Source: Epiperipatus broadwayi
Lineage: Eukaryota; Onychophora; Udeonychophora; Euonychophora; Peripatidae
Length of the DNA stretch: 64,000 nt
Assembly: GCA_028023455.1 (NCBI GenBank)
Contig: JAQFVV010006474.1
Coordinates: 372,001 to 436,000, forward strand
Direction of reading: 5' to 3'
Part shown: piece after piece, positions 33,956-45,549 of the stretch
Numbering within the stretch: the stretch's first letter is position 1
Layout of the letters: each line of letters opens with the position of its first letter
Position numbers and translations under genes: made by a program
Notes under the pieces: model-generated
Told to the model about the DNA's origin: nothing
The model's database searches: none
The model's input: the letters and a program-made list of their open reading frames with translations, nothing else

Positions 33956-34084
33956 ATCTTTTTCACATGTATGTGGTTATCGATCTCAGTTACATAAGAT
34001 AGAGTGGATAGCTGTAGGGAGCTTGAAAGTCTGAGGTCAAATTCCTTCTAAATTATATTAGGCTCAATATAGATGATATTATTT

Positions 34085-35150
34085 ATATCTTGAGGTTTGG
34101 AAACTTTTAAAAACAAAGATATGCAATTGTTTAATGCATGAGTAGTCTATATAAAGTTATTTATTTTGAGTGTATTATGAATTCTAATAAATATAGAATG
34201 ATTGGATATAATAGGAAAACTACTTTTATGGTTGATAACTATAATGTTAGTGATATACACTGGAACCTTCTATGTATAACAGGATCTATAAATAATTTTT
34301 AATAATAATGGCACTTTTAATAACCACATCTGTATAATACATTTATATTGAAAAAAATAATTAGACATGGGACAATGTTGATAATAATATGTTAAATTAT
34401 TTTGCATTTGAGATGTGAAATGTAGAATAGATGCAATTAAAAAATGTTGAATTGAAATCACAAATAATTTACTTTTAAATCCTTCAAATATATTGGTTAA
34501 AGTGTTAAAGCAAATAGACTAATTTTGCCAAAATTCAGATTAATTTAAGGTATAATTTTTTAATATAATAAATTTAATATAGAAGATTACAATACTCAAA
34601 GGGATTATTAAAAAAAGCAATATTTTTTTAAAGATTTAATGACAAAACAGTATTACCTAGAGCAAATAATAGTATACTTAAACATGTTATTTTATATAGA
34701 ATATTAGAAAGGTTCAACAAACTTTTATTACTTAAGGATATTAATGCATTATTGAAAGTAAAATTAACTTTACATAACTTTGGCAGATCTATTATTATTT
34801 TTGCAATAAAATATGTATACATAAAAGTATTTGCAGTGACTATTTATATTACTAATCTTATTTATTTATGTTTATATTATTAGTATTTTAATATATCTAT
34901 ATGCCCTGACCTACAGTTAAAGGTGAAGCTAAATGGTAGTTTAGCACTTTCAAGGAATTTCTATATTCTCTAATCATGTTTTTTTTATTTAATCGCTATT
35001 TTTGTTATTTTATTTAAAGTTTATAAATTTTTTTTATTATTTTTATTTATATATTTTTTAAAATAATTTATAAATTAATGATCACACAATTAATCATTGT
35101 TATTTCTATGAAATATTAAATTATATATATATATTCATTGATATCTGTGA
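34085..35150. other. AT-rich stretch, nothing recognised
   Basis: Short minus frames at 34270 and 34628 are low-complexity. Confidence 0.5.
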
Positions 35151-35154
35151 AGAT

Positions 35155-35365
35155 AGATAGTTGACATTTTAAGCTGGATTCCAAGAAATTGTAAAAGACC
35201 TAGAAAGAGACCACATGTAAGATGAAATGATGAAATGAGAAAGTGTGGGAATGTTATATGGATATGAAAAATTAGAGACAGGAGAAAATGGATTGAATTT
35301 GGGGAGACCTTCATCCTGAAGTAGATCGATAATAAGTGAAAAGTGATGATGATGATCTGTAAAGA
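35155..35365 (+). mobile_element. GAT-tailed LINE 3' fragment
   Basis: Matches the 3' coding end of the 9031-9480 copy: AGCTGGATTCCAAGAAATTG, AGACCTAGAAAGAGACCACA, AGAAAATGGATTGAATTTGG, GAGACCTTCATCCTGAAGTA, ending in GATGATGATGAT. Several indels; no open frame. Confidence 0.75.
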
Positions 35366-35369
35366 ATCA

Positions 35370-36295
35370 AATTGGTCTTTGAATACTCAAAATAAATCAA
35401 AATCGCTACTATTTATGCAAGTAAAGTCTCAATTAGTATTGTCAACCAGATTCTAGATTAGGTTTTTTTTAGTGTGAAAACTATTTTAATACATCACAAA
35501 AAGAGCTGTCTTGATAAAGATGATATTGAATAAATATGTTAAATACAAAGAAAAAAACAAGACAACCAAAAATACTTACAGCTGGAATCAATCAATATTT
35601 TAATATTTTCATTGTAGATCCTTTATTTCAATAATTTTTTTTTAATCTGAAAATAATTCTTCATTGGTTGAGTTATAAATCCTATTTAGATTATAACATT
35701 TTTATGATCTTTATGTAATATTTTATAATATATAGAAGTAGAGGAGATAGTACAATCTTTAAATAGCTTATTTCAAGGAAAAAACTTTTCCAATGAGTTC
35801 TTATAGAGGAAGTGAATTAGAAAACGTTTCTGTTTAGACTTTCCAATTACTAAATGAGAATTTTATACATGTTTTATTTTCTAGTTAATCTGTTTAATAA
35901 TTAATAATGATTAGTTAAATAAATTGTCGTTCATCAGCTAGCTGAAAGAAATGATCTAACTATGTTTGGAAAATAGTGTTTTTCTAAGATTGGAACCAAA
36001 TACATGGCAAATAGAAATGCTATTTGGAATATATATATTTATGTAATTTAATTGCTTAGTATGTCAAAAGCCAACATCAGCTGCAAACTAATATCAATAT
36101 CATATTTTTATTAATATTTTCAACCAATGAAAGTCATTGCCATATCACTCTGTCAGTCATATAATGTTTTAATTAAGATTACTTTACTGAGCCAAACAGA
36201 AACTAATGTAAGAAGAATAACACATTTTTCCAGGCATACTAACATACATAAGCAAAGTTTTTACAAATAAACAATGAAGTGAAAAGAAAATTATT
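35370..36295. other. AT-rich stretch, nothing recognised
   Basis: No supported feature. Confidence 0.5.
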
Positions 36296-36379
36296 CTATA
36301 GTGTAATTTCCACTATACAAGATAGTGACTCATTTCTATCTTCTTTAATATCTTGTGGAGAGATGGGATCATAAACATC

Positions 36380-36660
36380 TCCAAAGATATATGAAAAAGA
36401 TTTATGATCCTCAAGATGTGCATTTCATGCTGAACCAGCACTCATCACTTCTCTCAGGTCACAATCTCTTATACATATCTTTATCATTATTCAACATATA
36501 TAGATAGCCAATTACTACAGTTTAATAGATAATTGTCAGATATGTATAAAAGATTGTGATTTGAACCAACTGATGAGTACTGGTTGGTTCAGCATGAAAT
36601 ATACTTTTTGGAGATGATATATCATTTACATGTATTTGGTCATATGTCTATAATTACATT
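36380..36660. repeat. Family A inverted dimer
   Basis: The left arm is minus-oriented (hammerhead region 36405-36475; the first core base C is G there, giving GTGATGA). The right arm is plus-oriented with an intact core. The arms are joined by a shortened centre containing the TTAATAGATAATTGTCAGA segment. Confidence 0.7.
36550..36620 (+). ncRNA. Candidate hammerhead ribozyme, family A
   Basis: CTGATGA (36570-36576), stem II GTACTG..CAGCAT with a loop enlarged to GTTGGTT, GAAA (36596-36599), TATACTTT, TTGG pairing with CCAA before the core. The core is complete. The expected cleavage site UH is UU here. Confidence 0.6.
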
Positions 36661-36664
36661 CTGC

Positions 36665-37190
36665 CACAAGGTGTTAAAAATGTATAGAAACCAGTCTTTA
36701 CCTTGCATAAGAGTGATGTAGTAAAAATTACACTACAGAAATATTATTCTCTAATTGGATCACCTTTAGTCCAATGAATAAGTAATAAAAATTATTAAAT
36801 TTATATATATATGAAAAATTAAAGAATGCATAAAGCTAAATGAAAGTACAGTTTCAACCATGCTATCTGTGATTAAAAATCTAAGCCTAATTGCACAGTT
36901 GAAACTATTGTGGGTAGTTGTATTCTATCAATATATGTAATGGACTAAATAGAAAAATGTTTAACATATCTTCCTGCAATATTTTACACCAAGAGTTTGA
37001 ATTTCTGTGAATCATCAATGTTTTTTATATCTGAGGATTTCTAAAGAGGTCTTGAATTTTTCCAAGTGCATATTTAGCTATCTTTTACTGAGAGTAAACA
37101 CTTATTGGCTAGTAGCTGATCAGGGTGATAAGCTTTGTCTTTTTCTTTAATGTTTCTTTTTATAAAATTGTTAAAGAACTCTTTTTTGCA
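36665..37190. other. AT-rich stretch, nothing recognised
   Basis: No supported feature. Confidence 0.5.
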
Positions 37191-37195
37191 TGAAA

Positions 37196-37290
37196 CTATG
37201 TCAAGTGTTGGTGGTGAGTGTTTAGCATGGCTGCCTTACAAGCAGTTGTCCTGGAGTTCACGTCCCGGCCAACGCTTTTACACATAAAAA
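37196..37290 (+). repeat. tRNA-Val-like element, copy 4
   Basis: GTCAAGTGTTGG start, A-box region GTGGTGAGTGTTTAGCA, anticodon arm GCTGC-CTTACAA-GCAGT (anticodon TAC), T arm CCTGG-AGTTCACGT-CCCGG, then CCAACGC closing the acceptor (GTGTTGG/CCAACGC) and an A-run. The T loop here is close to normal size, so the enlarged loops of copies 1 and 3 are insertions. Confidence 0.7.
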
Positions 37291-37294
37291 AAAA

Positions 37295-39570
37295 AACTAT
37301 TAAAACATTTTTTATTTTCTTATAAAAATAAGAGACTATGTTCTGTGAAATCTTCTTTTTTCTGTCCTCTGTTTTTAAGGTATATTTTTTATAAGGACAT
37401 AATAAATAATAATATTAATCTAATGGTTTATCATTTGGATGATCATAAAATGTTCAACTATCCAAAGTACCAGGATTGTGTCATAATCTGCAGCCTTTTA
37501 CTTCTCATATCGACCACCCTATCACTGTAGTTAATTATTCATGATATAATTTATTTCATATTTATAACATGAAAAATCATGGATTCTTACTATGTAAAGA
37601 CAAATTAAATATTGAATCAATTTACAAGCAAAAATTATATAAAATTTTGAATATAATTACTTTGAAAAGTTGCAGAAGTTTTTTTAATTCAATTTTAACC
37701 TCTCTAATTAAATCTACTTCATTGCTCAGAAAAGAAATTACAGATGCACTTTTATTCTGATTAATAAAATAAAAATTGTATATTGCCATTATGTCAAATT
37801 AATGCTTTCTTCTTCCCCGTGCATAAAGCAGAAAAAAAGAAATTTGTGAATTATAATGTAATTTAACTTTTAATATATTTAAATTTTAACTCCGATAGAA
37901 ACATTCTTGATTTTAAAAAAAAATTATATGTATTATAATAATGGGTAATAGTCAAAAATTATGTTAAATGAAGAAGATATCAATTGTTAAGTTAATTAAT
38001 TAAATTCATTTATGCGGAAATTTTAGAAATAACATATATTAAATTTTAAATTTAACAAATATTATTAATTGACAATACATTATATTAAAGTTCGAAATTA
38101 TTTTTTTTTACAATACATTAGAGTTTTACGATTGTAAAGTTTCTGTTTAATTAAAAATATTTCCTATAATGGAATCAAAACTGAATAAAAAACATCTATT
38201 TTTTAAAAAGTTTTAAATACAAATTTAATTACATAATTTATGGCATATAACTATATTTCCACATTTAAGACTTACTTGATTGGCTTTTGACTATATATAA
38301 GACTTCATCTATCCAAGATTACTGGGATCTAAAGTTGTTGACTATGATTTTTAGTTCTCAAATAATTCAAATGATTTACTATTGTTTATGGATTCTTAAT
38401 AGTTTTTTATTACTAAGTTTAATGTTATTTTTCATTTCAATCTCTAAGAGAATGAAATTAATACCTATTGAATATCTTGTTTAAAGAGACCATGGGTAAA
38501 GCAGGATTCTGCTCAGAAAGGGCTACTGTAGGTAATAAAGTTAGTATTTATATTCTATAATTTTTAATTATTTTAAGCTTATAAGCAGTTAAGTTTTTTT
38601 ACACATCTTTAAAAAATTTAATTATTAAATATGTATGAGAGGTAAAAAAAATTTCAGTATAAATAAAATTAGCATTTATATTTCACTCCATGCAACAATA
38701 AATGTTTTTTTTTAATTGATTAAATAAGGTTTTGAATTAACACATGATACAAAAATGTTTTATACTTCAAATAATCTTCACTGTCTCTATTTTTCAAATT
38801 ATAAAGCAATAGTTTCTCATAAAAGTCAAAGTATGCTTTCTTTTTGGTTTTAAACATCTTTGTTTACTTCAATGTGCTATCTATAGTTGATGTTTTACAT
38901 TTATGCCCAGAGATTGATTAAATGACATTTGTAAAATAAAATATAGATTAATTAATATTAATGTTGTTTCTTTATTTATTCTTATTCCAAACTATATTAT
39001 TATATTAATCAAAAAATTATTAGATACAAACTCCAACATTTTAATACATAACTGTTATTTTATATTTGTATATAAATATCATTTTTTTCTATCATTCTCT
39101 CAACTTCTAGAAATTCAGAATTAAGACAGACTTAAATGAAGTACATATATATATATATTCTACTTTTATTATTAAAAGGAGGTTGCCTTGACAACAGTTT
39201 GACATTGTTGTTTGTTATCTATATTAGGATTGTCTAAGTGTTGACTGATTTCTAATGGTTCCTTTTCAGTGTACTGCTAAAATTTGATCTTTATTTAAAG
39301 GATGAATGTGGCTGGAGTAATATAGCTATGGGATGTTTACAATATTTTATATTGAGTTCAGCTAGCATCTCTGTTTTATATATATATATATAAGACATAT
39401 TTTGCAGGTTCATTCGTGTTAAATAATTTAAATATTGATATTCCATGATCGACTTGATCACACAAGTCATCTACTAGGTGATAAAAGATAGAAAGATGGT
39501 TGTAGAGGCACTACAATCACTAATTTGAAAAAAATGTTAAAGTTTCACCAATAGCAAAAATGTTAAATTA
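37295..39570. other. AT-rich stretch, nothing recognised
   Basis: Over 2.2 kb without supported features. Frames at 37345, 37569 and 38287 are low-complexity and lack family resemblance. Confidence 0.5.
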
Positions 39571-39574
39571 AGAA

Positions 39575-40240
39575 TGTTTTTTAAAAAATCTTTCCAAATA
39601 GGAGGAAGTTTACATGTATCATCTCACTTATTGATACAATCTGGCCCTTTAAGTATAATGACTTCTCTAATTTTGCACTGGTATAGATTATCACATGTGG
39701 ATATGATCCTGATATTAAAAAAATCAATTTTATGACCTGAATATATAGTATGGAGTGAGAGTGCTGATGATGATGAGTGTTGTTTAACAACATTAGCATG
39801 CTCATCTCTCCTAACACTGATGCGATGATTACTCATACCTTTCCACATGAGATTTGATAAACACCATGAGATTCAAATGAGATTGAATTCTTAGGCTTGG
39901 TTATTATATTGCTGATCTTTCGATAAGTAGAAAACACTGTATTTATATTATAGCATTTCATTATACATCCAATACTGTCTGTAGTTCCTTTTACATATGA
40001 AACACAAATCCTAATAGCTGATTTATCATCGTTTTGTTTCCTATTTTTTCCATTTTGGACTTGAAATAAGTCTTTTTAAATAAATTTATAATTATAACTA
40101 TTTGCTAATAAAACACTATTAATATGATTTATTTCTTCTTTCAGATGTGACTTATCTGAAAGGTTAATTGCTCTATTTAAAAGAGTTTTGGCTATGGATA
40201 ATATATATATGAAAAGAAAGTTACTGTTAACACTAACTGA
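39575..40240 (-). mobile_element. Second Penelope-like fragment: C-terminal linker and GIY-YIG end
   Basis: Minus reading: SIAKTLLNRAINLSDKSHLK and INHINSVLLANSYNYKFI (40200-40080; the stretch between RT and endonuclease, normally 'LV-RA--L----L-EE---L---L--NGY'), then a spacer with YRKISNIITKPKNS, GVYQISCG (start of GIY-YIG, ~39870). After a deletion of the YIG part comes NHRISVRRDEHANVV, then SLHTIYSGHKIDF, NIRIISTCDNLYQCKIREV and INK, the usual end of the endonuclease (H---TGH-ID-..KIREA). It is more distant from the copy at 27940-29640 than from a common ancestor pattern, so it is probably a different lineage. Confidence 0.8.
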
Positions 40241-40251
40241 AATAATTATAC

Positions 40252-40399
40252 AAATATATAAACCATTATACAATTACAAATATCCAGTAACGCCCTCTGT
40301 TTAAAAATCTATATCTCAATAATCGCTATTATTGAGGTATAGATTTTTAAACAGAGAGCGTTACTGGATATTTGTAATTGTATAATGGTTTATATATTT
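40252..40399. repeat. Near-perfect 72-bp-arm hairpin with 4-nt loop
   Basis: Arms 40252-40323 and 40328-40399 are complementary at 70 of 72 positions by hand count, separated only by CGCT. The interior includes ATCCAGTAACGC and its complement GCGTTACTGGAT. No tRNA-like boxes or ribozyme core. It abuts the 5' side of the Penelope fragment. It could be a recent foldback or MITE insertion, or the source of a double-stranded or small-RNA precursor. Confidence 0.95.
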
Positions 40400-40404
40400 A
40401 TATA

Positions 40405-41660
40405 TCATCCATATTTCTTTTTACACTACATAAGTAAATAAAAAGCAGTTTTAAATAGACCTCTAAAAAAGCATTTCTACATATGCCTCTATAGGCAAAC
40501 AGAAAAAGAGACATCATTATTTACAGTATCAAATAATTGTTGAATTGGTAAAAGTTTTTATGATTTTTTTATTTATTTTTCTCTATATAAAAATAGCTAT
40601 TGAATATATATATTGACATATAATTGAATGGCTAGATAGTCTGATTGTCTATGATCTATTTACCTGAAGAAAAAAAACTGAACTATCTTTGAAATCATCT
40701 TCTACCTAAAAATTTTCTAGCTTCAACTGCAGTCAATCTCCATGTTAAACAGAAAAATGAACGTATTAATTACTACATGAGGAAACACTAGTAGCATAAA
40801 TGTCAATATGCATTTCATATCTATAATTATATATATGGACATATATGTTTACATTGTAATGATCTGCTTATATATGTTAATCTAATTTAATTGATTCAGA
40901 TCTCACCTGACATTAAACATCTGGAAATGTACATGCACAAATTCTTTATTTATATAATTTAAAAACATTCAAAAAATATTTTATTTAATATGTGATGATG
41001 ATGATCACTACTTAACCACTATTTCCAATACCTGGGAACATCAATATGAGCTATTCCCAATGAAATGAACATGGAATTAATATATAGACTAGACATCGTT
41101 ATATATAAAGAAATTAACACACACTGTTTAAACACATACAATGATTTATTTACAAAGTATCATCATTATCAGATAAGTTATTTTGTTTTTATCCTAAATA
41201 TGCTTACATTGCTGACTATATCATAATTATAATTTGAATATCTTCATGATTATAATTTAAAAGTAATGATTGCTTTAATAAACCATTTATGCACTATCGT
41301 TTAACTTTTAATTCACATGCACTATGGAAAACAAATGTCAAACAATCGAAGTTTATTGTAAAGTGTACAATGTTTGTTTTGATTCAGGTTAAAAAATGAA
41401 TCATTCAATTATATATTATGATATTAACATGGTCCTTTGATCAAGCATACTTGCTTCAGTATAAATCACTGGTCTTTAATTCACAATAGAAATATTTTTA
41501 TATATGGCCAACCCTTATATATGCAATACATTTATTACTATATTTAGTTTCATAGCATAGTCACACATATATATAGTATAGGATTGTTATAATCAATATA
41601 TCTTTCTTATAACAATAATTCTAAGAATGAACATTTTAGGTCCAAATCTTGATTTAATAA
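40405..41660. other. AT-rich stretch, nothing recognised
   Basis: No supported feature. Confidence 0.5.
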
Positions 41661-41663
41661 TTC

Positions 41664-42285
41664 AATTTAAAGTTGTAATTATAAATTTATTTAAATGCAC
41701 ATTGATTACGTAAGTAATATTTACTAAGGCCGTAAAACTTTATGAATGTGCATGTGAAAATGTGAAGGTAGGGACCTCTACAAGTCTTAACCACAAGCTC
41801 ACACTTTGGAAGAAAAGAGGGGAACTCTTTTTTACTTCAACCTACTTTCTATATGAATAGTTGAAGCTGAAGCAGTTAGATCTGAGAGCATGAAGCTATT
41901 AAATACTTCACTGATTAAGTCCAAAATTCCTATTACGCATTAGTACTCATGAAATCTTTCAATTTACAGATCAATAGAAATCTATTATGATAATTTAAAG
42001 TTGTAATTATAAATTTATTTAAATGCACATTAATTACATAAGTAATATTTACTAATGCTGTAAAACATCAAGAGTGTGTGTGTGAAAATGCGAAGGTAGG
42101 GACCTCTACAGGCCTTAACCATAAGCTTACACTTTGGAAGAAAAGAGGGAAACCCTTCTTTACTTCAACCTACTTTCTATATGAATAGGTGAAGCTAAAG
42201 TGGTTAGATGTGAAAGCGTGAAATTATTCAATACTTCACTGATTAAGTCCACAATTCCTATTACATATTAAATGAAATAGTTCTT
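41664..42285. repeat. Family D, two head-to-tail copies
   Basis: Two units with a period near 328 bases, each AAAGTTGTAATTATAAATTT.., GCGAAGGTAGGGACCTCTAC or variant, GGAAGAAAAGAGGG, ACTTCAACCTACTTTCTATA, ending in CACTTCACTGATTAAGTCCA-like sequence. A short segment (TCCAA.TCTT.ATTTAATAA) flanks the pair on both outer sides. The same core is found as a single copy at 20291-20527. Confidence 0.8.
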
Positions 42286-42289
42286 TTGG

Positions 42290-42960
42290 ATCCAATCTTA
42301 AATTTAATAATAACTCTAGTAAACCAAGTGAGATAGTCTCTTTTAAAATCTGATTTCAAATTTACTGGACAAAACCATGAATAAATTTACATTATAGATA
42401 GAGTATATTTTAACCATTTACCAGTAATTTATAAGTTTCAACACACATCAAATCTAATTCATGAAATTAATATGAGAGTTAATTTATGTATCCATGGACT
42501 CAATCAAATTTCCAAATAAACCTTTAGTTTAACTTGAAACATTAATAATTGTATTACTACTATACTTCATCTTAAATATTTTACATGCATGCACATTTTA
42601 TGGGTTTAAAATGAATGTTGCATCCTTGGTTATTTTATCTAACTTTACATCATTATTACTGACAATTTCTTCATGAAAAAAACTTTTTTTTTTGTTTTAA
42701 AAGAAAAAACTTTTAACTAATCATATAATAAAAGATGAAGAAAAAATTATATTTTACCTGCTTTAAATGCAACCTAGATATTTATAAATGTTTAACAGTA
42801 ATTAATGATTTTTTTTAACAAACATTTACTTCTTCCTTTTCTCAATCATTTAAATAATTTATTATATAAAAAACATGTTATATGTCATGAAATATAGTTT
42901 TTTTAAAATTAATATATTCTAACAGGTCATAACATAAAACTTTAAATAGTTAATATAAAT
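42290..42960. other. AT-rich stretch, nothing recognised
   Basis: No supported feature. Confidence 0.5.
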
Positions 42961-42964
42961 AAAC

Positions 42965-44480
42965 AAAGGGAATGAATCACCCTCCTCCAGGCTATAACTT
43001 AAAAGCTCTCTAAATGTTGAACAAAATATCAAAAATAGAATGAATCCACCTGTCCTTGGTAGCTCTTCTGGTTATAAACTGGGCTAATAAGAAGGGGAGA
43101 CAGAGAGTCAGCTGCCCCAGGCCTTGCAATATTAGGGGTCTCAACATGGCAACTCAATATGCTAAACAAAAATATAGGAGACGGCAAAGTGATAGACTGA
43201 CTTTAATTTTACAATTAAATTCCTAAAAAAAAATATTCGAGAAAAACTTTTCCAGGCAGACATACCATGAGTTGAAAATATAAGTCAGTTTAGGGATGAG
43301 GTGCCAATTTGACAACTCTGTGGCAAAAGTGACTGCAGTGTTCTGTGACCATCAGAACTAATAGTCTCAGCCCCCTGTCAGTCAATTCTGTGTTAGCAGT
43401 ATTTTATAATACTAACACTGCTAGAGTGAATCTAGTCTAACCAAAAGCTAATTGGATCTGATCTGCTTTCTGATTTCTCTGATCCATAGCTAACTGTTCC
43501 CAGAGTCCTATTTTCAGCCCTATAAGTAAAAACTCTCATTTCTTTTCTCTCTCTTTCTCTCTCTCTCTTTCCCATTTTAAATTTCAAAGGACCTCTAAAA
43601 TATTAGTTGTCCTGGGTCTCACATTTTCTCTGAAAGGTCCTGTTTATAACCATATCTTTATCAACAATATTGGTAATTCAAAACAAATTTATCAACCAAA
43701 TGGAATATGCACTTAAGAGTTATTAAACACATAATTAATTATACAGGGCTGGAAACAGCACCTCACTTTTAACACTTTGACTGTAATAATCAAATAAGAT
43801 TTAATATGTAAATTTTAAATTAAACATAGCTCAGTGTATATGTAAACCAAGAGAGAAAATCACCCTCCCCCAGGTTATGACTTAAAAACTCTTTAAATGT
43901 TGAACAAAGAATCAAGAATAGAGTGAATCCATGTATTTTTGGTAACTCTGATGTTTATAAGCATACCTTTGTCAACATTGTTGATAACTCAGAGTGAAAT
44001 TAATTTACCAATTAAATGGAATAAGGCACTCAAGAGTTATTAAACTCCTAACTAATTATACAAGACTGAAGTGCTTTCATGTCATAGCCTAAGTGAGAGT
44101 GATTTCTTCATTCTGTTTACATATACATTGAACTATGATTAATTTAAAGTTTACATATTAAATCTTGTTTAATTACTATAATCAAGATGTTAAACACGAG
44201 ATGCTGTCTCCAGCCGTGTATTATTAATTATAAATTTAGTAACTCTTAAATGCTATATTCCATCTGGATGATAAATTAATTTCACTCTGAATTCGTGACA
44301 ATGTTGACAGAGGTATGCTTATAATCATCAGAGGTACCGAGAACAGTTGGATTTATTCTATTTTTGTTTAAAATTTAGAGTATTTTTAAATCACAGCTTG
44401 AGGAAGAATGATGTATTCCCTTTGGTTACATATCATTAAGCTATGTTTAATTTATAAGTTTAATATAAGTTTAATCCTTC
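42965..44480. repeat. Repeat family I: three copies, two direct and one inverted, with a nested insertion
   Basis: Copies at about 42965-43830 (plus, interrupted), 43845-44070 (plus) and 44130-44480 (minus). Shared words: GAATCACCCTCC.CCAGG, CTCTTTAAATGTTGAACAAA, ATAGA.TGAATCCA, AACTCAGAGTGAAATTAATT, AAATGGAATAAGGCACTCAA. Copies two and three form a large imperfect inverted repeat. A minus-oriented remnant lies near 21755-21850. Element type unknown. Confidence 0.65.
43080..43640. mobile_element. hAT-like insertion nested in family I
   Basis: Family I continuity breaks at ..GGTTATAA and resumes at ..GTTTATAACC. The ~560 bp between starts CTGGGCTAATAAG with GCTGCCCCAGGCCTTGCAAT and ATTAGGGGTCTCAA close by. 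It ends with CCTCTAAAATATTAGTTGTC, CTGGGTCTCA and AAAGGTCCTG. Such CCCC-rich mirrored ends are usual for one animal hAT group. The terminal match is poor and the target duplication is uncertain. It contains a (CT)n run at 43544-43570. Confidence 0.45.
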
Positions 44481-44484
44481 ATCT

Positions 44485-45290
44485 TCTTTCATTATTTAAT
44501 TGATTGAATTTTTAAAACGCTCTAATTATTTAATTGCTTGCATTTTTATTATTTTTGAATCTCAAATCTGCACTTCAAAATGCAAATTTAAATTTAAAAA
44601 TATATAATTTTTTAATTCCCAAAATATCGATTATTTAATTAAAGATTTGTTCAATACTAGTATACTCAATTGTGATTGTTTTCAACATCATTCCTGACAA
44701 CATAATTGTAGACTTATGTTCTTTTTATCTTAGATATTAGAAACTGTTTTTGCTAATTTATATAATTTATTAGTTTCTCTTAAATTTAAACAATTTTATA
44801 AGTAAACTTATTATTATTTATAATTGTTTTAAAAAACATTTTTTAATATTTTTTTTCTAACATTTAATCTAGAATTAAAATAGCTCAAACCAAGTAAATA
44901 AACCTGTTTTGTGAACTCACTTCTGCAGTAGCTAAATAATGTTATTTTCATTCCTTAAAGTATTGAATTAATACATCTACCAATCTAATTTTATACACAA
45001 TTCACTTCTATATTTTATAAATTAGAAAGTGATAATAATTCATAAAAGTCAAAATATCCTACTTCTTCATTTTCATCCAGTTTTAAACATCTTCATATAT
45101 ATTTTAGAGCACCTGATACTTCAACTAAATGTGTAGAGATTGAGGTTTACTAAAATAGAGTATAGGTAACCTAATAAAAATTATTATTTATAAAATTATT
45201 AATCTAAGAAATGGCATATTTGAAAATTGAATAATAATTCAAAATAAATAGATATTGATTATTATTACGTTATAAGACCTTTATATATAT
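44485..45290. other. AT-rich stretch, nothing recognised
   Basis: No supported feature. Confidence 0.5.
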
Positions 45291-45299
45291 ATATATTTA

Positions 45300-45515
45300 C
45301 AGGGAATTTGAACCCAGAGTTTCAAGCTCTCGTCAGCTATCCAATCTATCTTATATAATCAATACACATTACCACACATGTGAAAAAGATAAATGTTCTC
45401 CAATCTATAGATTTCATGCTAAACCAGCACTCATCAGTTGGACTAGATCATCATCGCCCACATATATATATATAATAAGGGCTTGATTGTATTAAGTCTG
45501 AGTTCAAATCCCTTA
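45300..45515 (-). repeat. Family A hammerhead repeat, single minus copy
   Basis: Runs from the tRNA-like end (GGGAATTTGAACCCAGAGTT on the plus strand) through TGTGAAAAAGATAAATG and the hammerhead (45390-45455) to the TATATATAATAAGGGCTTG boundary. Immediately after, AGTCTGAGTTCAAATCCC appears in the opposite orientation (45500-45517), a remnant of an inverted partner. Confidence 0.75.
45390..45455 (-). ncRNA. Hammerhead ribozyme motif, family A, altered cleavage site
   Basis: On the minus strand: CCAA, CTGATGA (45437-45431), stem II GTGCTG-GTT-TAGCAT, GAAA (45415-45412), then palindromic TCTATAGA, then TTGG. Core and stems I and II are complete. The base before the last A of the stem III segment is G where U is needed, so the usual AUA site is AGA here and cleavage is doubtful. 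Confidence 0.6.
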
Positions 45516-45549
45516 TAATTACATTTAAACCCCAAGAATATAAAGTATA

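Larger units (their letters stand above)
33048..34082. repeat. Family A hammerhead repeats: inverted copy plus head-to-tail dimer
   Basis: Three units. The first (33048-33300) is in minus orientation, with its hammerhead at 33160-33215 where GAAA has become AATA. The next two (about 33355-33600 and 33640-34082) are plus-oriented and head to tail, with cores starting at 33456 and 33909, i.e. 453 bases apart. Each plus unit runs: hammerhead, then a TTTTTGCATGTA/TTTTTCACATGTATG stretch, then a tRNA-like part ending in TGAGTTCAAATCCCTTCTAA or its variant. Between them lies the shared unit body (CTTCTGTGTATTTAAATGG, AAGGGTCAGAGTGGCTTAAA), also present at 46480-46560. This is the arrangement expected of a multimeric retrozyme-like element. 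Confidence 0.8.
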
